Below, in pieces: positions 1 to 14,524 of a DNA stretch of 64,000 nt (its first letter is position 1; each line of letters opens with the position of its first letter). This DNA is from Hysterangium stoloniferum (Eukaryota; Basidiomycota; Agaricomycetes; Hysterangiales; Hysterangiaceae): assembly GCA_015178975.1 (NCBI GenBank), contig WHVD01000096.1, forward strand, positions 124,001-188,000, read 5' to 3'. Below the pieces are notes generated by a model. The model saw only the letters and a program-made list of their open reading frames with translations, ran no database searches and was not told the DNA's origin. Position numbers and translations under genes: made by a program.

Positions 1-601
1 TCTCGCATCGCATATTGTTGCCATACTCACGCGTCGTAGCTGTGAGGCATTGGCACCGGTACGGTCAATCCCATCGCAATATAGAGCCATGTCAAACAAA
101 CGGATACCAGTGGAGGCCAGTCATTTTGTGCCCGAAATCTTAAAACCTGTGACGCATTTTCTACGATCTATCCCGGACATTTTAGTGCGAGATCTGGGGA
201 CTGCTTGGGCGACAGAGATATTTGGGGCCGTGTGTAGCCGGTAATGTACCTCCGGAGAATGAGGGATAGCACTAATGGAGCATGATAGTTATATGGCGTA
301 TCTCACAGCAATGAAGAAGACTGAAGAATCGCTTCGTCGGCTGAAAAAAGGCAAAATATCGGCGTTTTCGATCTTTGGTGGAGGGTCAGCGACAGTGAAC
401 AAGGAGCAAGAAAGCAAAGACGAGGAGCGGGTAAGAGTGCAGATGGTGTTGGACGTTGCGGCGCTAGGCAGAGATGCACGGTCTCTGGGAGTTGACGTCG
501 ACAGCCATATTGGGTTCCGAGAGTTGGAAACGATGGCGACACAAGCACCAGCCGAAGGTTCGTCGACTCAACGGATTGTAATTTGCTTCATGCATGGCTG
601 A
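1..601 (+). CDS. COG2: Conserved oligomeric Golgi complex subunit 2, C-terminal end (partial)
   Basis: Cog2 is part of the lobe A tether of the COG complex, which captures retrograde vesicles at the Golgi. Only the last two exons are in the window. The frame is open from base 2 to 240, a 48-nt intron (241-288, with CTAAT-like branch site) follows, and the final exon is 289-601. Joining restores one frame across the junction. The last exon carries the family's hallmark 'KKTEESLRRLKKGK' followed by 'VQMVLDVAALGRDARSLGV', which lines up with the C-terminus of metazoan COG2 (K-TEESL-RLK and LALDVE-LG). The N-terminal bulk lies to the left of the window. I am confident of the family from this C-terminal signature. 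Confidence 0.85.
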
Positions 602-875
602 TGGCAAATAGATGTCGCCTGAATGTATGTACAGGCAAGTAGACTTGGACCATGCATAATGCTTAAGCAGGCTATTATCGCTGACAACAGAGGGACATTG
701 TGTATGCTATTACGAGAGAGTCGAATAAATACAGCACTATGATAATCAACTGGTATTTGAGAGGCTGAAGCAACGTGAGTTGGCTCACGTGAGACGTTCT
801 GTGGGCGTCTATGAAAACAGGGTCTTCTGTCAAATACCAACAGCATACAGCTCGCCGACTGTTCTGTTTGCGGCG

Positions 876-2895
876 ATGGACGCGACGGAATCTATGCTCG
901 ATTCAAAGCGATTTACGAGTAATTTATCCATCTCAACTGATGCACACGACAGTCTACATCCATTCGCCACATCCACATCTAATAAATCTACCTCTCTGCT
1001 ATCTATCCATACTACGACGCCTCTCAACTCCATTTACACGACTCCCCCGGGTCATTTAGCTTCTTCAGATGTTTTGAAACGCGTTGAAACGCGTGAAGAG
1101 TCGCCACCGACTGCTCTTGCATTTCTAGCCGCGGTATGCTCGAGCTCGAGTATTCGCTGGGATAATGGCACTCGGCATCACTATTTGGAAAGCCAACAAT
1201 TATTATCGCATGATAAAGACTCATCATCGCAGAGCGTGATACGGGGGCCTGCTATTATACCAGAGAACATCCCTATCGAGGTTCAACAAATACATATTGC
1301 CACCATTGATGAGAAGGCCAATATCACAGATAAGAGGCAGACGGGAACACCAGAAGTCTTTTCTCATAATCAAGGTCCACTTATGGATGATGACGATTTG
1401 GTGGATTTTAAGGTTGGGGCAGATCATGGTGCTTTCTCGGAATATGTCCCATCCTCACCAACGGCTCTTTCGCTATCGTCTCCTCTTCATCGCCTGTCTT
1501 GGAGGGCCTCCTCTTCATCAGAACGATCCTCTACTCTCCCCTTTTCGTCGCCCGCTCCCTCGCCTTCTAAAAACGACTTGTCATTTTCCTTGATGAGCCC
1601 AGGTCCGTCTGTACAAGGCATAGTGCCAGATATCAGTCGAGCCGAACTCATCTATCCGTCCCCGATCCCTCAAACAGAATCCATATTGTTAAAAACAGAA
1701 GCGATAGACACACCCATGCCCGAAGAACCCTCAGTCTGCATGCCCGGTACACCCGAAGGATTGCTTAGCAAACATTCGCGCCACACCAGGTCACTATCAC
1801 CTCTAAGGGCACCTTCGGCACCTCTTTCTCCATATTTGGAACTGTCCCCCCTCAGCTCATTGTTATCATCGCCTCTCATGCAGCCGTTCGATCAGGAACC
1901 CCCTTCCGCTATCTCAAGCCACTTCAGTGCATCAAGTAGTGTCGTTTCATCGCGCTCCGCCAGTCCAGATGCTGACTTGATGGAGGTCGATCATCCGGAA
2001 TTATTCATTGGCAAAAAGAGACGAAGGGCATCCACAAACATTTTCGGTGTGACACCTACCAGGTCAAGTGATGATACAATATATCGCCAACGCTCAGATA
2101 CCGCACCCCCAGAGCCGACACCGCGCAAACGTCGCCGACGGTCTTCACCCTCGTCGCCCTTTAGACAACCTCAGCGGTCTGTTTCACCTTCACCGTGTTC
2201 CAAAACCAAGGTTAGCTACACTACCAAGATTGAAAAAAAACTCGAAGATCGACGGCAAAAAATTGGTAAAATTAAGAAACAGCCCCCGAAGTTATTGGCA
2301 GATCCAAAATCCCAAGTTTTAAAACGGGGTAATTCGATGAAGTCAGCGAAATCACCACGCACCTCGTCGTCTAGTATTCCGTCGTCGAAATCTAAGTCAC
2401 GAGAAAACGATGCGCTTGACATGGAGTTGGCGGATCCCTTACAGACATCCGAGCTGGTGGATTTACCAATGACGGGTTTTCTTGTCGAAACGCTGGCACT
2501 CTCTCGTGCATCTGCTATGGGCGCCCCCGAACTTTTACGTGCTGTTTTGAAGTCCCAGCCACAACTTAGTGAGAGTCGCTCCGAAATTGAATGGTTAGTA
2601 TTAGTCCGACGCATACTTGAAAGAGTAACGATGTTCGGGAGAATTGAGAGGAAAGGCCTGGTTAGCGTTTATTACTTGTGTGCTTTTACTTCTAATTAAT
2701 CATTGTCATCAGGATGCGGCAGACCGACCACTCGAAGATCAATGGTTTTATATACCAGAGTATGACAAGGAATTAGGTCGAGCGGAATTGTTGACGGGCA
2801 TTATGCCAAAGAAACGCACTGTAACCAAGCGATCAAAACAATATTATTTCGAACCAGTTTCAAAGATTTCTCGTTGGGATCCGGAGGATGACTGA
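876..2895 (+). CDS. Large disordered hypothetical protein with conserved C-terminal segment
   Basis: I do not recognise the function. The start is taken at 876 (GCGATGG context) rather than an upstream in-frame ATG at 780. Exon 1 is 876-2660 and exon 2 is 2713-2895, separated by a 52-nt phase-0 intron (GTTAGC...TCATCAG). The product is about 611 residues. Most of it is Ser/Pro-rich and low complexity, with SP/TP motifs and a basic stretch (near 'PRKRRRRSSPSSPFR') that looks like a nuclear localisation signal. The last ~120 residues are more ordered: a short helical part, then 'QWFYIPEYDKELGRAELL' and a C-terminal 'YYFEPVSKISRWDPEDD'. That tail looks like a conserved fungal module, but I cannot name it. 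A nuclear role is inference only. Confidence 0.75.
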
Positions 2896-3079
2896 TTTAT
2901 TTTTTCTTATCACTGTTGTTTTGTCCTACATTGTTTTGTGTTGGATGTCTATCCTATACTGTAATTTGGTTTATATCAAAGTTTATCTGTATCATAGCCG
3001 CAGAAATTAGTTCTAGTATTCTCGCATACCGTATGCTTCTTACTTGCCTAAAATGATATCAAAAAGGATCAATACGTGA

Positions 3080-6000
3080 CTATCCGCACCATATCCTGGC
3101 ATTTTGGAATATACGGAACCATGGTCCAGACCGCCCCCATTGTTGTGATACTTCAGGAGGGTACCAACTATTACTTTCCAATGTTACCACGCGCTCTGGA
3201 TGAGGCATTAGAGCAAGGAATCTGCCATTTCTAGTCTGCACGCCTGCAATCCCTTCAGGACTGCCGTTGGGATTTGCAGGATAACTGGTCGCCACTCGCC
3301 CCTTGTCGTCCACGTAGCGGAGCGCAACTAGCCCTTGACGAGTTACATCGACTAAGTCTTCTTCAGTAGAAAACGTCGCTCGTCCTTCGCCATGAGCAAC
3401 CGCAATAGGTAGTCGAGATCCAGCCATGTCTCTGAGGAATACAGAGACGCGAGTAACCGCATTGTCCACGATTTCAACCATGGAAACTCTGGCCTCGAAA
3501 CCGCTTCGATTTGGTTTGAAAATTGGCCAGGAATCTGTACCAGGCAGAAGGGTGCGCAGTCGGCTGAGGAATTGACATCCATTACAAACTGCGAGCGTGA
3601 ATGTGTCTTCGCGGAGGAAAAATCGAGCAAATTCTTCTCGTGCCGTTGTATTCCATCGGACAGAGCTAGCCCACCCATTAGCTGCACCAAGGACATCCCC
3701 GTAAGAGAAACCGCCGCAAATAGCTAAACCTCGGAAATCGGATAATGAGACGGTGCCGCTGATAATATCCGACATATGCACATCGATAGCAGCGAATCCT
3801 GCTTGGGTGAAAGCCCAAGCCATTTCAACATGCCCATTGGTGCCTTGTTCTCGCAGTATCGCAACCATGGGACGAGCAGTCAGATGACGAGACAACAAAG
3901 GATCAACCGTGAAGCGCAAGTCATAAAATAATCCAGAATCATTCAACATGATTGCTGAATATTCCTCTTCAGCAGCCTGGGGGTCGTCACGGATGCACTG
4001 CATACGAAACGAGGTTTCTGCCCACGCTTGCTGTAATGATGCACGCGTCCTCGAGAATATACATTGGGAATCATGTATGATTGTAAATGTTGCTTCGCCA
4101 ACGGGTTGAACGCGCCCGATTTTATGGATCGCACGGGAAGGAAATCCTTCAGCAGAGAAAACAGAGACTAAAGTGGTAAAGTCAGCAGCACGGATTTGCA
4201 TCACGGCACCCAATTCTTCGTTGAATAGACAAGCTACGGTGTCTCTATTCGAAACCAAGGCGCTGATATCAGCCTCGATTCCGATTCTCCCAGCAAAAGT
4301 CATCTCAGACAGGGTAGTGAATAAGCCACCATCAGAACGATCGTGATAGGCAAGCACAATGCTAGGATACTGCCTCTTCAGGGTATTACAGGAAGTGAAA
4401 AATGATCTCAATACAGCCGGATCCTCGACATTAGGCGCTTCATGTCCAAGCTGTTTATACACCTGAGCCAAGCATGATCCCCCGAGACGCTGCTTCCCAT
4501 TCGCCAAATCGAAGAAAATTAAGATATTCTCCTCAATATCTCCGCGGATTTGCGGCGTCCAGGTTAACGCAATATCAGCGACAGGTGCAAAAGCAGTGAC
4601 GATGAGCGATAAAGGGGCGGTAACTTCCTTTTGAATATGATTGTCTTTCCATTTCATGGACATAGACATAGAATCCTTCCCTACTGGAATCCCGACACCT
4701 AACGCAGGGCACAGGCTAAGTCCGATAGATTCTACGGCTTCGTATAGAGCGGCACCTTCGCCTTGTTTTGAAGCTGCACACATCCAATTTGCACTAAGTT
4801 TTACCCTGCTGATGTCTTCAACATAAGCAGCAGCAAGGTTTGTCAGGGATTCAGCTACCGCCATACGAGCCGAAGCTGCAGCATTTAACAATGCAAGAGG
4901 CGTCCGCTCACCCATGGCCATGGCTTCGCCTGTGATTACATTGAAGCCATAAGTGGTGCGAGTCACAGCAACGTCTGAGACTGGTACTTGCCACGGCCCA
5001 ACCATTTGATCTCGGGCTACAAGTCCTGTGATAGAACGGTCACCAATGGTTATTAAAAAGGCCTTGGAACCGACAGAAGGTAACCGGAGGACTCGATCGA
5101 TGGCATCGTCAAGGGGAGTCGTTGTTGGGGTGATATATGTCTTCAACGAAGAGTCAAAGGGCTGAAGTAAGAGGGAACGGGATATATCTTGTCTTGTCAT
5201 TTTGGGTGGCTTGCCGAACAGGGTCTCCATTCTCAATCGAATTACATCTTTACCAAAAAGCCTATCAGTCACGATCAGCTCCTGGGCCTCGGTAGCCAAC
5301 CCAACAACAGAATAGGGGCATCGCTCTCGCTTAGCTATTTTTTCGAATGCCTCCAATGCTCCAGGCAAAGGAGAGATAGCAAGAACGTATCGTTCTTGAG
5401 ATTCGTTACACCAAATCTCCATGGGAGATAGTGCACTGTCTGCAACAAGAACATCACGAATCTCAAAAGTGGCTCCTAACCCCGAATCATGGACTAGCTC
5501 CGGGAGCGCATTTGATAATCCACCAGCGCCAACGTCATGGATGGACAGGATGGGATTATCATTCTTGTCGCCTGAAATATTGTCGTGGTCTGTGCAGGCA
5601 TCTATGACCTGCTGGCATCTTCTTTGCATTTCAGCATTGTCTCTCTGTACGGAGGCGAAATCCAGCTCTGCTGATCCAGAACCCGACGTCTGTGAAGACG
5701 CCGCGCCGCCACCCAAACCGATCAAAAGGCCCGGACCGCCCAAGACGACGATCGGTGCACCAACCTTTATTGCGTTCCAGGGCTTTTTGGAATATTTTGG
5801 GCGAACGTTCCCCACCCCTCCGGCAATCATGATCGGTTTATGATAGCCTCGAGTTTCGAGGGTCCCATTCGGTCCGGTAGGTACATTCTCAGAAAACGTA
5901 CGCCAGTAACCCGCAAGGGCAGGCCTACCAAATTCGTTGTTGAATGCAGCCGCACCAAGAGGTGCCTCGATCATTATGTCCAAAGCACTTGCAATGTGAG

Positions 6001-7189
6001 AGGGATATCCAAAATCAGTCTCCCATGGTTGTTTATATCCTGGGATAAGAAGATTGGAAACCGTGAATCCACTCAAGCCTGCCTTTGGGTGAGATCCACG
6101 ACCAACGGCACCTTCATCTCGTATCTCTCCTCCGGAACCAGTCGCAGCACCAGGATAAGGGGATACAGCGGTCGGATGGTTATGAGTTTCAACCTTAATA
6201 AGAAGCGGCATGGCCTCTACCTTGCTCTGATAAAGACCATTTGACCCCGGTGCGAGATAAAATCGGGGAGCTACATAGCCTTCTAGGACTGCTGCATTGT
6301 CCGAGTAGGCAGAGATTGTATGGGCGCCATTGATCACTTTTTCAGTGTTGCGAATCATTTGAAAAAGGGAGTTTGGTTTCGCCACACTGTCGACTGTCCA
6401 TGCAGCGTTGAATATTTTATGTCTACAATGTTCTGAATTGACCTGAGCGAACATGAAAAGCTCAGCATCTGTAGGGTTCCGGCTCATTGCCGAAGATCCC
6501 GAAATATAGGCATCTAAAAGGTACGCTATTTCATCGTCCGCTAGTGCAAGTCCTAAAGTCTTGTTCGCACTGAGGATGTTATTGCGTGCGACTTCAAGAC
6601 GGTTTGATGGATTTATTTCAGAAGAACCGATTAATTCAACATATGCCAGAGGGGTTGGAGGCCGATGGCTGAAATAATCGTGAAGGATGGCTTGCTGATC
6701 CAATGAATGGACTCTTATCACTTGTGTCATGCGATCATATACGAGATGCTGAAAGACTTCAACGTCACTTGGTTTCAAAACAATTCCAGATGATGTGGAA
6801 AACACGAAGACAGCGCCCCTCTCTATCCTTTCCACAACTGACCCCAGGTTGCAGATTGCTGCGATGTCCGTCGCTTTACTCGACCAAGGAGAGATCGATC
6901 CTGGGCGAGGCAAGACGTATAGGACGTTATTCTTATCCAGCGAAGCATCGGGATCTGCAGCAGTTTTTCGAGCATAAGGGGAAGAAAAATCGTCGCCATA
7001 GTCCAAAAGCGATCCTATGCTTTTCATGTATTCAGCATTGTTGTTGACGTCCTGACGGTATTTGACCAGATGTATATAAAAAGATTCGACATTGCAAACG
7101 TCCGGTTTAAGCTTTTGTATCTGCTGAAGGAGCACTGTCTGCTTCACAGCGGAGAATAATGAGGGACCTGGAAAAAACTGCAGGTGCAT
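3080..7189 (-). CDS. ADE6: Phosphoribosylformylglycinamidine synthase (FGAM synthase)
   Basis: It catalyses step four of de novo purine synthesis: FGAR + glutamine + ATP to FGAM, in the cytosol. It is a single uninterrupted exon of 1369 codons, the usual length for the large eukaryotic/proteobacterial PurL type, and one of very few intronless genes here. In order it has the N-terminal PurS-like and linker region, two AIRS-type ATP-binding halves (e.g. 'VETHNHPTAVSPYPGAATG' and 'IHDVGAGGLSNALPELVHD'), and a C-terminal class I glutaminase domain. The glutaminase has its nucleophile in 'AVCNGCQF' (about residue 1200) and the His/Glu pair in 'LMPHPERVV'. It is divergent from USE1 with 157 bp between start codons. 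Nothing is missing or odd. Confidence 0.97.
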   Translation of the reverse strand: MHLQFFPGPSLFSAVKQTVLLQQIQKLKPDVCNVESFYIHLVKYRQDVNNNAEYMKSIGSLLDYGDDFSSPYARKTAADPDASLDKNNVLYVLPRPGSISPWSSKATDIAAICNLGSVVERIERGAVFVFSTSSGIVLKPSDVEVFQHLVYDRMTQVIRVHSLDQQAILHDYFSHRPPTPLAYVELIGSSEINPSNRLEVARNNILSANKTLGLALADDEIAYLLDAYISGSSAMSRNPTDAELFMFAQVNSEHCRHKIFNAAWTVDSVAKPNSLFQMIRNTEKVINGAHTISAYSDNAAVLEGYVAPRFYLAPGSNGLYQSKVEAMPLLIKVETHNHPTAVSPYPGAATGSGGEIRDEGAVGRGSHPKAGLSGFTVSNLLIPGYKQPWETDFGYPSHIASALDIMIEAPLGAAAFNNEFGRPALAGYWRTFSENVPTGPNGTLETRGYHKPIMIAGGVGNVRPKYSKKPWNAIKVGAPIVVLGGPGLLIGLGGGAASSQTSGSGSAELDFASVQRDNAEMQRRCQQVIDACTDHDNISGDKNDNPILSIHDVGAGGLSNALPELVHDSGLGATFEIRDVLVADSALSPMEIWCNESQERYVLAISPLPGALEAFEKIAKRERCPYSVVGLATEAQELIVTDRLFGKDVIRLRMETLFGKPPKMTRQDISRSLLLQPFDSSLKTYITPTTTPLDDAIDRVLRLPSVGSKAFLITIGDRSITGLVARDQMVGPWQVPVSDVAVTRTTYGFNVITGEAMAMGERTPLALLNAAASARMAVAESLTNLAAAYVEDISRVKLSANWMCAASKQGEGAALYEAVESIGLSLCPALGVGIPVGKDSMSMSMKWKDNHIQKEVTAPLSLIVTAFAPVADIALTWTPQIRGDIEENILIFFDLANGKQRLGGSCLAQVYKQLGHEAPNVEDPAVLRSFFTSCNTLKRQYPSIVLAYHDRSDGGLFTTLSEMTFAGRIGIEADISALVSNRDTVACLFNEELGAVMQIRAADFTTLVSVFSAEGFPSRAIHKIGRVQPVGEATFTIIHDSQCIFSRTRASLQQAWAETSFRMQCIRDDPQAAEEEYSAIMLNDSGLFYDLRFTVDPLLSRHLTARPMVAILREQGTNGHVEMAWAFTQAGFAAIDVHMSDIISGTVSLSDFRGLAICGGFSYGDVLGAANGWASSVRWNTTAREEFARFFLREDTFTLAVCNGCQFLSRLRTLLPGTDSWPIFKPNRSGFEARVSMVEIVDNAVTRVSVFLRDMAGSRLPIAVAHGEGRATFSTEEDLVDVTRQGLVALRYVDDKGRVATSYPANPNGSPEGIAGVQTRNGRFLALMPHPERVVTLESNSWYPPEVSQQWGRSGPWFRIFQNARIWCG

Positions 7190-7346
7190 GCTATATACTT
7201 TCCATGGTCGACCACAAAACTCTTAAAAAGAATATATAGGTCACACACATACAAGAAATGCCTGGATCCTGCTAACTTGTAGATATATGCAGGCTTTCGT
7301 GTGAGAGTTATGCGAAGTTAGAATTATGTTTACGTAATCCTTCCCC

Positions 7347-8362
7347 ATGTCTTTGTCTACAGAACAACTCAAGCACGACCGAATCAACCTAGTGCGACTA
7401 GTTAAACGGCTGGAGACTTCCGTAACGGAGGCGCGATGGACTCAAGTTGCTGATGAAGATAGAGAAGAAGCTTGGGTCAATGCTCAAGGAATGGCACAGG
7501 TAGGTTGCTACATACTCTGGATAGTTGCAATTTGTGTGCAAACTATGGAGTCTTTTGTTTTGTTTTTAGAAGATTCGCTATGCTCGAAAGTTACTCCTCA
7601 ATGTGGACACTTATGCAGATTTAGGTTTACGGGAATCACAAACGTAAATATCTCTTCGCCATTTTGATGTTTTAACCTGTGTTTCATCCATAGACCCACC
7701 CAGCAGAGATATCTGCAGAATACACGAGAGACATTGGATAGATTGGATGGTATAGTCGATTCAATCAAACAGGTCGAGCAATTACCTTTTTGAGCAATTA
7801 TCTGTCTAATACTCGAAACTAGCAACTAGAGCCGCAAATAGTTCCATCAACATACTTCTTATCATCCTTGCCATTACCATCTGCTATAGAACCCAAAGCA
7901 GAAAGAGCGGAAGAGGTGGAAGATCCCAGCCAAACTTCGCCCGAAGCTATGGACATTCCGTCTAAATCGTTCCCACCTTCTGCGGTTCCAGACATAACCG
8001 CTGACCTCCTGCCTGCTCCTTCTGAACCTAATCTTCCCTCCTCATCGTCGCAAACCGGGACCTCTTCTTTGCTATCTGCATCACTTCAAACACATGACGA
8101 ATTAACTGAGGAACTTGCCCGTATGACGGCACAGCTCAAGCGAAATGCCCAACATTTCGCCGAATCCCTAGAGAAGGATAAAGGCGTTGTATTGTCTGCA
8201 TCAGAGACGTTGGAGAAGAACTACGACACAATGGCCAGGGAGCGCATTCGCCTCAAGGACCATTCGGGCAAGAGCAGGGGAACCACATGGCTAGTGATTG
8301 CAGCGGTAGTTGGGGTAGCAATAGCCTTTGTTTTCACATTCCTAGTTATCCGAATCACATAG
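7347..8362 (+). CDS. USE1: Use1-like ER SNARE (unconventional SNARE in the ER)
   Basis: Use1 is the Qc-type SNARE of the ER t-SNARE complex that receives Golgi-to-ER COPI vesicles. Exons 7347-7499, 7570-7642, 7694-7772 and 7823-8362 join in frame (introns 70, 51 and 50 nt). The product has a helical N-terminal part starting 'MSLSTEQLKHDRINLVRLV', a Pro/Ser-rich linker, then the Use1/Sec20-type core 'LTEELARMTAQLKRNAQHF' with 'SLEKDKGVVLSASETLEKN'. It ends with a C-terminal tail anchor, about 22 hydrophobic residues followed by 'IRIT'. The order SNARE helix then terminal anchor and the core sequence support Use1. The gene runs divergently from ADE6. Confidence 0.85.
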
Positions 8363-8685
8363 CGGGTTAGGCAATCCATCATATTCGCTTCAATTAAGGG
8401 AACTATAAAGAAAAATGTTTGTCCGTAGGTTCGAGAAACCTCACTACCTCAAGACTGATGTGAAGCGATACATACAAACAAAAAAAGCGTCTGTGAGGGA
8501 TATAAAAAGCCATGTAGTGTGATGATAGTGGTAGGATGGAGCGATGGTACGATAGTCAATGGTTCGTGAATGGGAGTACAAACCATATTAATAAAGACAG
8601 CGATCTGAAGACAGCATTAAATCCTACATCGGTGCAACAAGACGGTATGCAACATACGGCATGCAACGCGATGGGTCATCATTGA
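8363..8685. other. Convergent intergenic gap
   Basis: This is the 3'-3' space between USE1 and the GT2 gene. I see no open exon, tRNA or repeat in it; it probably holds the two 3' UTRs and polyadenylation sites. Confidence 0.5.
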
Positions 8686-10269
8686 CTATTGGGCGTGAGC
8701 GTAACGCTCCTCTTGATTGAAGTTGTACTGTTGCCGGAACTGCTGTGTACGTTCCTGCTCCTCCTTTTCATTATTCTGGTCCATTGCTGCCGTAGCCGCT
8801 GATGCATCACCAATACCAGCGCGCGTTCCCCACCCAGTCTGCAGATCTAGTAAGACTACTGGCCATAGGACTATCCCGCAGAAACAGACAAACCTCGTGG
8901 AGAGTAAATAATGCGTATAGCTTCATGATCGCAAAATAGTAACCGAATAGAATGAACGCTGGTACGTAGATAATGTCTTGAGGTCTATTCCACAAGTGAG
9001 GCAGTAGCTTGGCTGTTCGGGTAGCTGCAAGCCAGACAAACCAGCTGGCTAGGATGTTCCTGATTGAATGGATCAATATCAAATTAAGGTTGGAGAAAGA
9101 AGGCGCATATACCAGGCAGGTAAATGAAATCCGTCCAATTGGGCACCTTTTGTACTTTTGAAACAAAGGTATATAACTAAGCAAGGGCCGACAAGGAGGG
9201 TCAATGGATTGAACAACTTATCAACCTGCATTTCTCAATTAGGGTCAGTAGCCAAGAAAACACTCGCGTAGTAAATACCATAGTATACGCGGTATACGGA
9301 TGCGCAGTCCATATTTGGCGTTCCATGAATAAAGACCGCATATCAGATCGCCAAGTGTTCCGCGTCCAACGCAACACCTGTTTCAAAAATCTCCAGTTCG
9401 GCTTCATCGTACTGAGTAGTTCGGCTTCTTTGCAACATTGGATGTACGTTGTCCACCCGTGACTGACCATCCATCTAGTCAAAAATTTATCATCTCCTGA
9501 ATTAAGAAGATATTTTCCAAGCCAATAGTCGTGGGTGAAACCATGTAAAAACTCGGGATCCTTGAGAATAACGGTGCGGTAAGCTGCAGTCCGACCAGAC
9601 AGGCAACAAACGCCTCCATCAATATGTGTGGAGGAAGAGATCTCAATGTTTCGAATGGTAAGGCGAAAAGCAGCCAGGACTTCCCAAACCGTCATACGAT
9701 CACCGACGCATTGGACTCGCTGCGAAGTACCCACACCGCCGATTTTCTGATCTTCAAAACATGCAAGCATATAAGGCAAAATCAGTGGGGGCCAAATGGC
9801 GTCATCATCCGCGAATACGATGATATCAGTCGTAGTGTTGCGAATTCCATGCGCCATTTGAAGACGTTTGTTGGCAAAGGGGACGGTGAGGACGCGAATA
9901 CGGTTGGGGTCGACGGTATTCGCAAGTTCCTGGAGAGGTCCACGCATTTTCTCTTCTGTGACAATGATGATTTCCTTCGGATTTCCGACAAGCCAAGAAT
10001 GCGCGGCCTCCTTAAATTCTTCACCAGCATCGATAGTCGGAACGATTATGGTGACATCTTCAGATGCAATATAGGTAGGATTTTCCGGGAGGGGGACAGG
10101 GCGGTAGGCAATTGACGCAGATAAACGAATTAAGTACCAAAGATACCGATAAAAACTGTAAAGAGATGTGAGATTATACATGAACGGCACCGGCCATAAG
10201 GAAGGAATACCCAATTATGCCGAAGGGAACAACTAGTAGACAGACATCAATGGGGACATCGAAGTACAT
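8686..10269 (-). CDS. GT2-family polysaccharide synthase (Cps1/hyaluronan-synthase-like)
   Basis: It is a membrane glycosyltransferase of the fungal Cps1-like GT2 group; donor and product cannot be read from sequence. Exons in coding order are 10211-10269, 9279-10155, 9113-9225, 8894-9059 and 8686-8838, all introns 53-55 nt, giving 455 residues. The first short exon, beginning at the ATG on 10269, supplies the N-terminal membrane segment. The intron after it restores 'GFYRYLWYLIRL'. Motifs are 'VTIIVPTIDAG' (GT-A fold start), 'VFADDDAIW' (DxD), 'GVCCLSGRTAAYR', and 'QVLRWTRNTW' (QxxRW processivity motif). C-terminal membrane helices include 'YVPAFILFGYYFAIMKLYAL'. The tail is a charged, Gln-rich segment. 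Confidence 0.88.
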
Positions 10270-10819
10270 GCAACGTGGCACTCACAGATTGGAAATCTAT
10301 CCGCCGTTAGATATAACATAACGACGGGAGCAACGAATGCAACGACAAAATGCGGACAAAGACGAAATGAGCGACTGGATAAAGGAGGAGTTTAAAGCTG
10401 AGCTTGAGAGTCTGCGAAGAAGGGGGCTGCACACCCGTAAACGCCTGTACCGTGGTAACATACTTTGCTTGTGTCGGACGTTCATATTAAAGATAAACCA
10501 TATATATATTTTTTCCATTTGCGTGTGCATTTGATATTAAACTTAAGCCGAATTGAGACCTTAAACCTCGAGAAGATTTAAGCTCCGATACACGCAATAA
10601 CTTATTCAGAAGTTTGCGAAAGCGACATGATATCAATTGAAACGTGTACGATTAACTGACCATTCCGGCTAACTGTATTGAGATAAAAAAGTATATTAAA
10701 TTCGCGTAAGTCCAAGCCTACAAATCCGATCGCGCTTTGTGGAATGTGTGATGTAGAACATGACAAGACGTCAATCGTGCCGTCCAATGGCATCACTATA
10801 CCAACCAATTTGGACCCAG
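10270..10819. other. Intergenic gap without a supported gene
   Basis: A short open frame (10337-10534, +) starts with a charged helical stretch but degenerates into low-complexity AT-rich codons and has no recognisable continuation. I do not call it a gene. The right part is the KRS1 3' flank. Confidence 0.4.
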
Positions 10820-13099
<2,280 letters not shown>

Positions 13100-13368
13100 G
13101 TTACTGGATCGTCTATATAATAGTTGTGTGTGTGCAAATGGAGCAGAATACGGTGTAAAACACGGTACAAGTCTTCGCAGCGCCTGCATACACAAGCGAC
13201 CACTTTTTCAAGGTGACAACGCCTCGGTGCTTGCCGAGTGAGTCAGAGTGACTCGATAAAATGACCGTTACTTCAACTTTGTTGTGAATTATTAGTGTCA
13301 AAAAAAGACCTAGGGTTGCTAGAATTATTATTATATATGCTATGCATGGCAAGTTTGAGAGTTTCGAA

Positions 13369-14524
13369 TCAACCCGTTTCCGCTACCATACAATTTCGCA
13401 TATCAGTACACCGTTGCTTCGCATTTGCGACGGCTGCAGCAACAACTTTTTCACCAGACATGGTACCTACTGTAGCAAGGCCTGACTGGATCACCGAACT
13501 TAATGACCCCTTCTCATCCATTACCACTGTGATGAATGTTTCCAGTAGAGGTTCTTCAAATGATGTAGGATCACTGAGCAAGTGGGACCTTTGCGGAAAT
13601 GTATAAGTAACACTTCACTCTTTGGGCAACAGACTTGAAAAATTCCACGTACGAATCAAATATCCCAAAAGAGGCTGACAAGGGCAGACTTTGGAGTTGA
13701 AGTGGTATCGTAACCTTACGCGAACAAATAGTTCGAGTGGTGTCTTCGTTATAGGTTGCCTTGGGAAGCCTCGCTGCCGAATATTTGAGGGCAGATTCCG
13801 ATATGAAAGATAATCTTGCTTACTGTTTTTCAGAGCAGCAATAGTTGCTAGTAGTGCAGCATCAAATGCATTACCATCGTAGTTAAGACACGTCGTGTCG
13901 ACATACAGGACCCATACAGCCTTGCCAGGATGAATACATAGCGAGTTTAATGGCAAGATTTCGGACCTTATAAGTAAATAATCAGTTATCCCTTTAGACA
14001 GCACTTTTACTGCAAATAAATGCTCACGAGACACAAATTTCGTTCAGTCTCGCGGACAAGATTTGCGCCTCATCTCCAGGTGGTCCGGGCTTGAAACGCG
14101 GCGAACAGAGGGCGGGCAGATCAACATTGGGCACTTTATTACCATTTATATAACTCTCCCATCATTGTATAATTTACGTTGCTTACTTGCCTAGAAAACC
14201 ACACTCTGGACGATCAAGCTCGGGCTCAGCGATTTCTGCCTTTACGCCGCATATCATCGTGGTCTTTCCTATTCGTACGAGAGCAGAACCATCCGCTGTC
14301 GTTACCGAACCTATTGTCCATCGTAAAAATTCCCAAAAATACTGAGAACAAATAATACTGGTCGTACCGACATTGATGCTAACACTTCTCCATGCGTCTG
14401 GATCGCGGCCGTCAGGACGAATTCCCTCGGATAGAAAGCGCTCCAAGTACGCCCGGGGGTGAAGTCGTTGGAATACTGAAGGATCAAGTTGTTTTTGCGG
14501 GGGTAACGCACCCACTGACGCCAT
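13369..14524 (-). CDS. RRP43: Exosome core subunit Rrp43 (RNase PH-like)
   Basis: Rrp43/EXOSC8 is one of six RNase PH-like ring subunits of the RNA exosome and is catalytically inert itself. Exons in coding order are 14368-14524, 14191-14310, 14028-14133, 13824-13966, 13653-13773 and 13369-13588, giving 288 residues. Family landmarks are 'YLERFLSEGIRPDGRDP', 'NVGSVTTADGSALVRIGK', 'CGVKAEIAEPELDRPECG', 'NVDLPALCSPRFKPGPP', 'GKAVWVLYVDTTCLNYDG' and 'SFGIFDS...DPTSFEEPLL'. The second intron (14134-14190) must be GC-AG: its donor is CTAG|GCAAGT, and using the nearby GTAAGC instead leads straight to a stop. It lies in tandem with ILV1 and KRS1 on the minus strand. Confidence 0.93.

Noticed and set aside
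10337..10534. 65-codon frame starting with a charged helix, divergent from the GT2 gene
   Set aside because: The second half is low-complexity AT-rich sequence, and no downstream exon could be joined.
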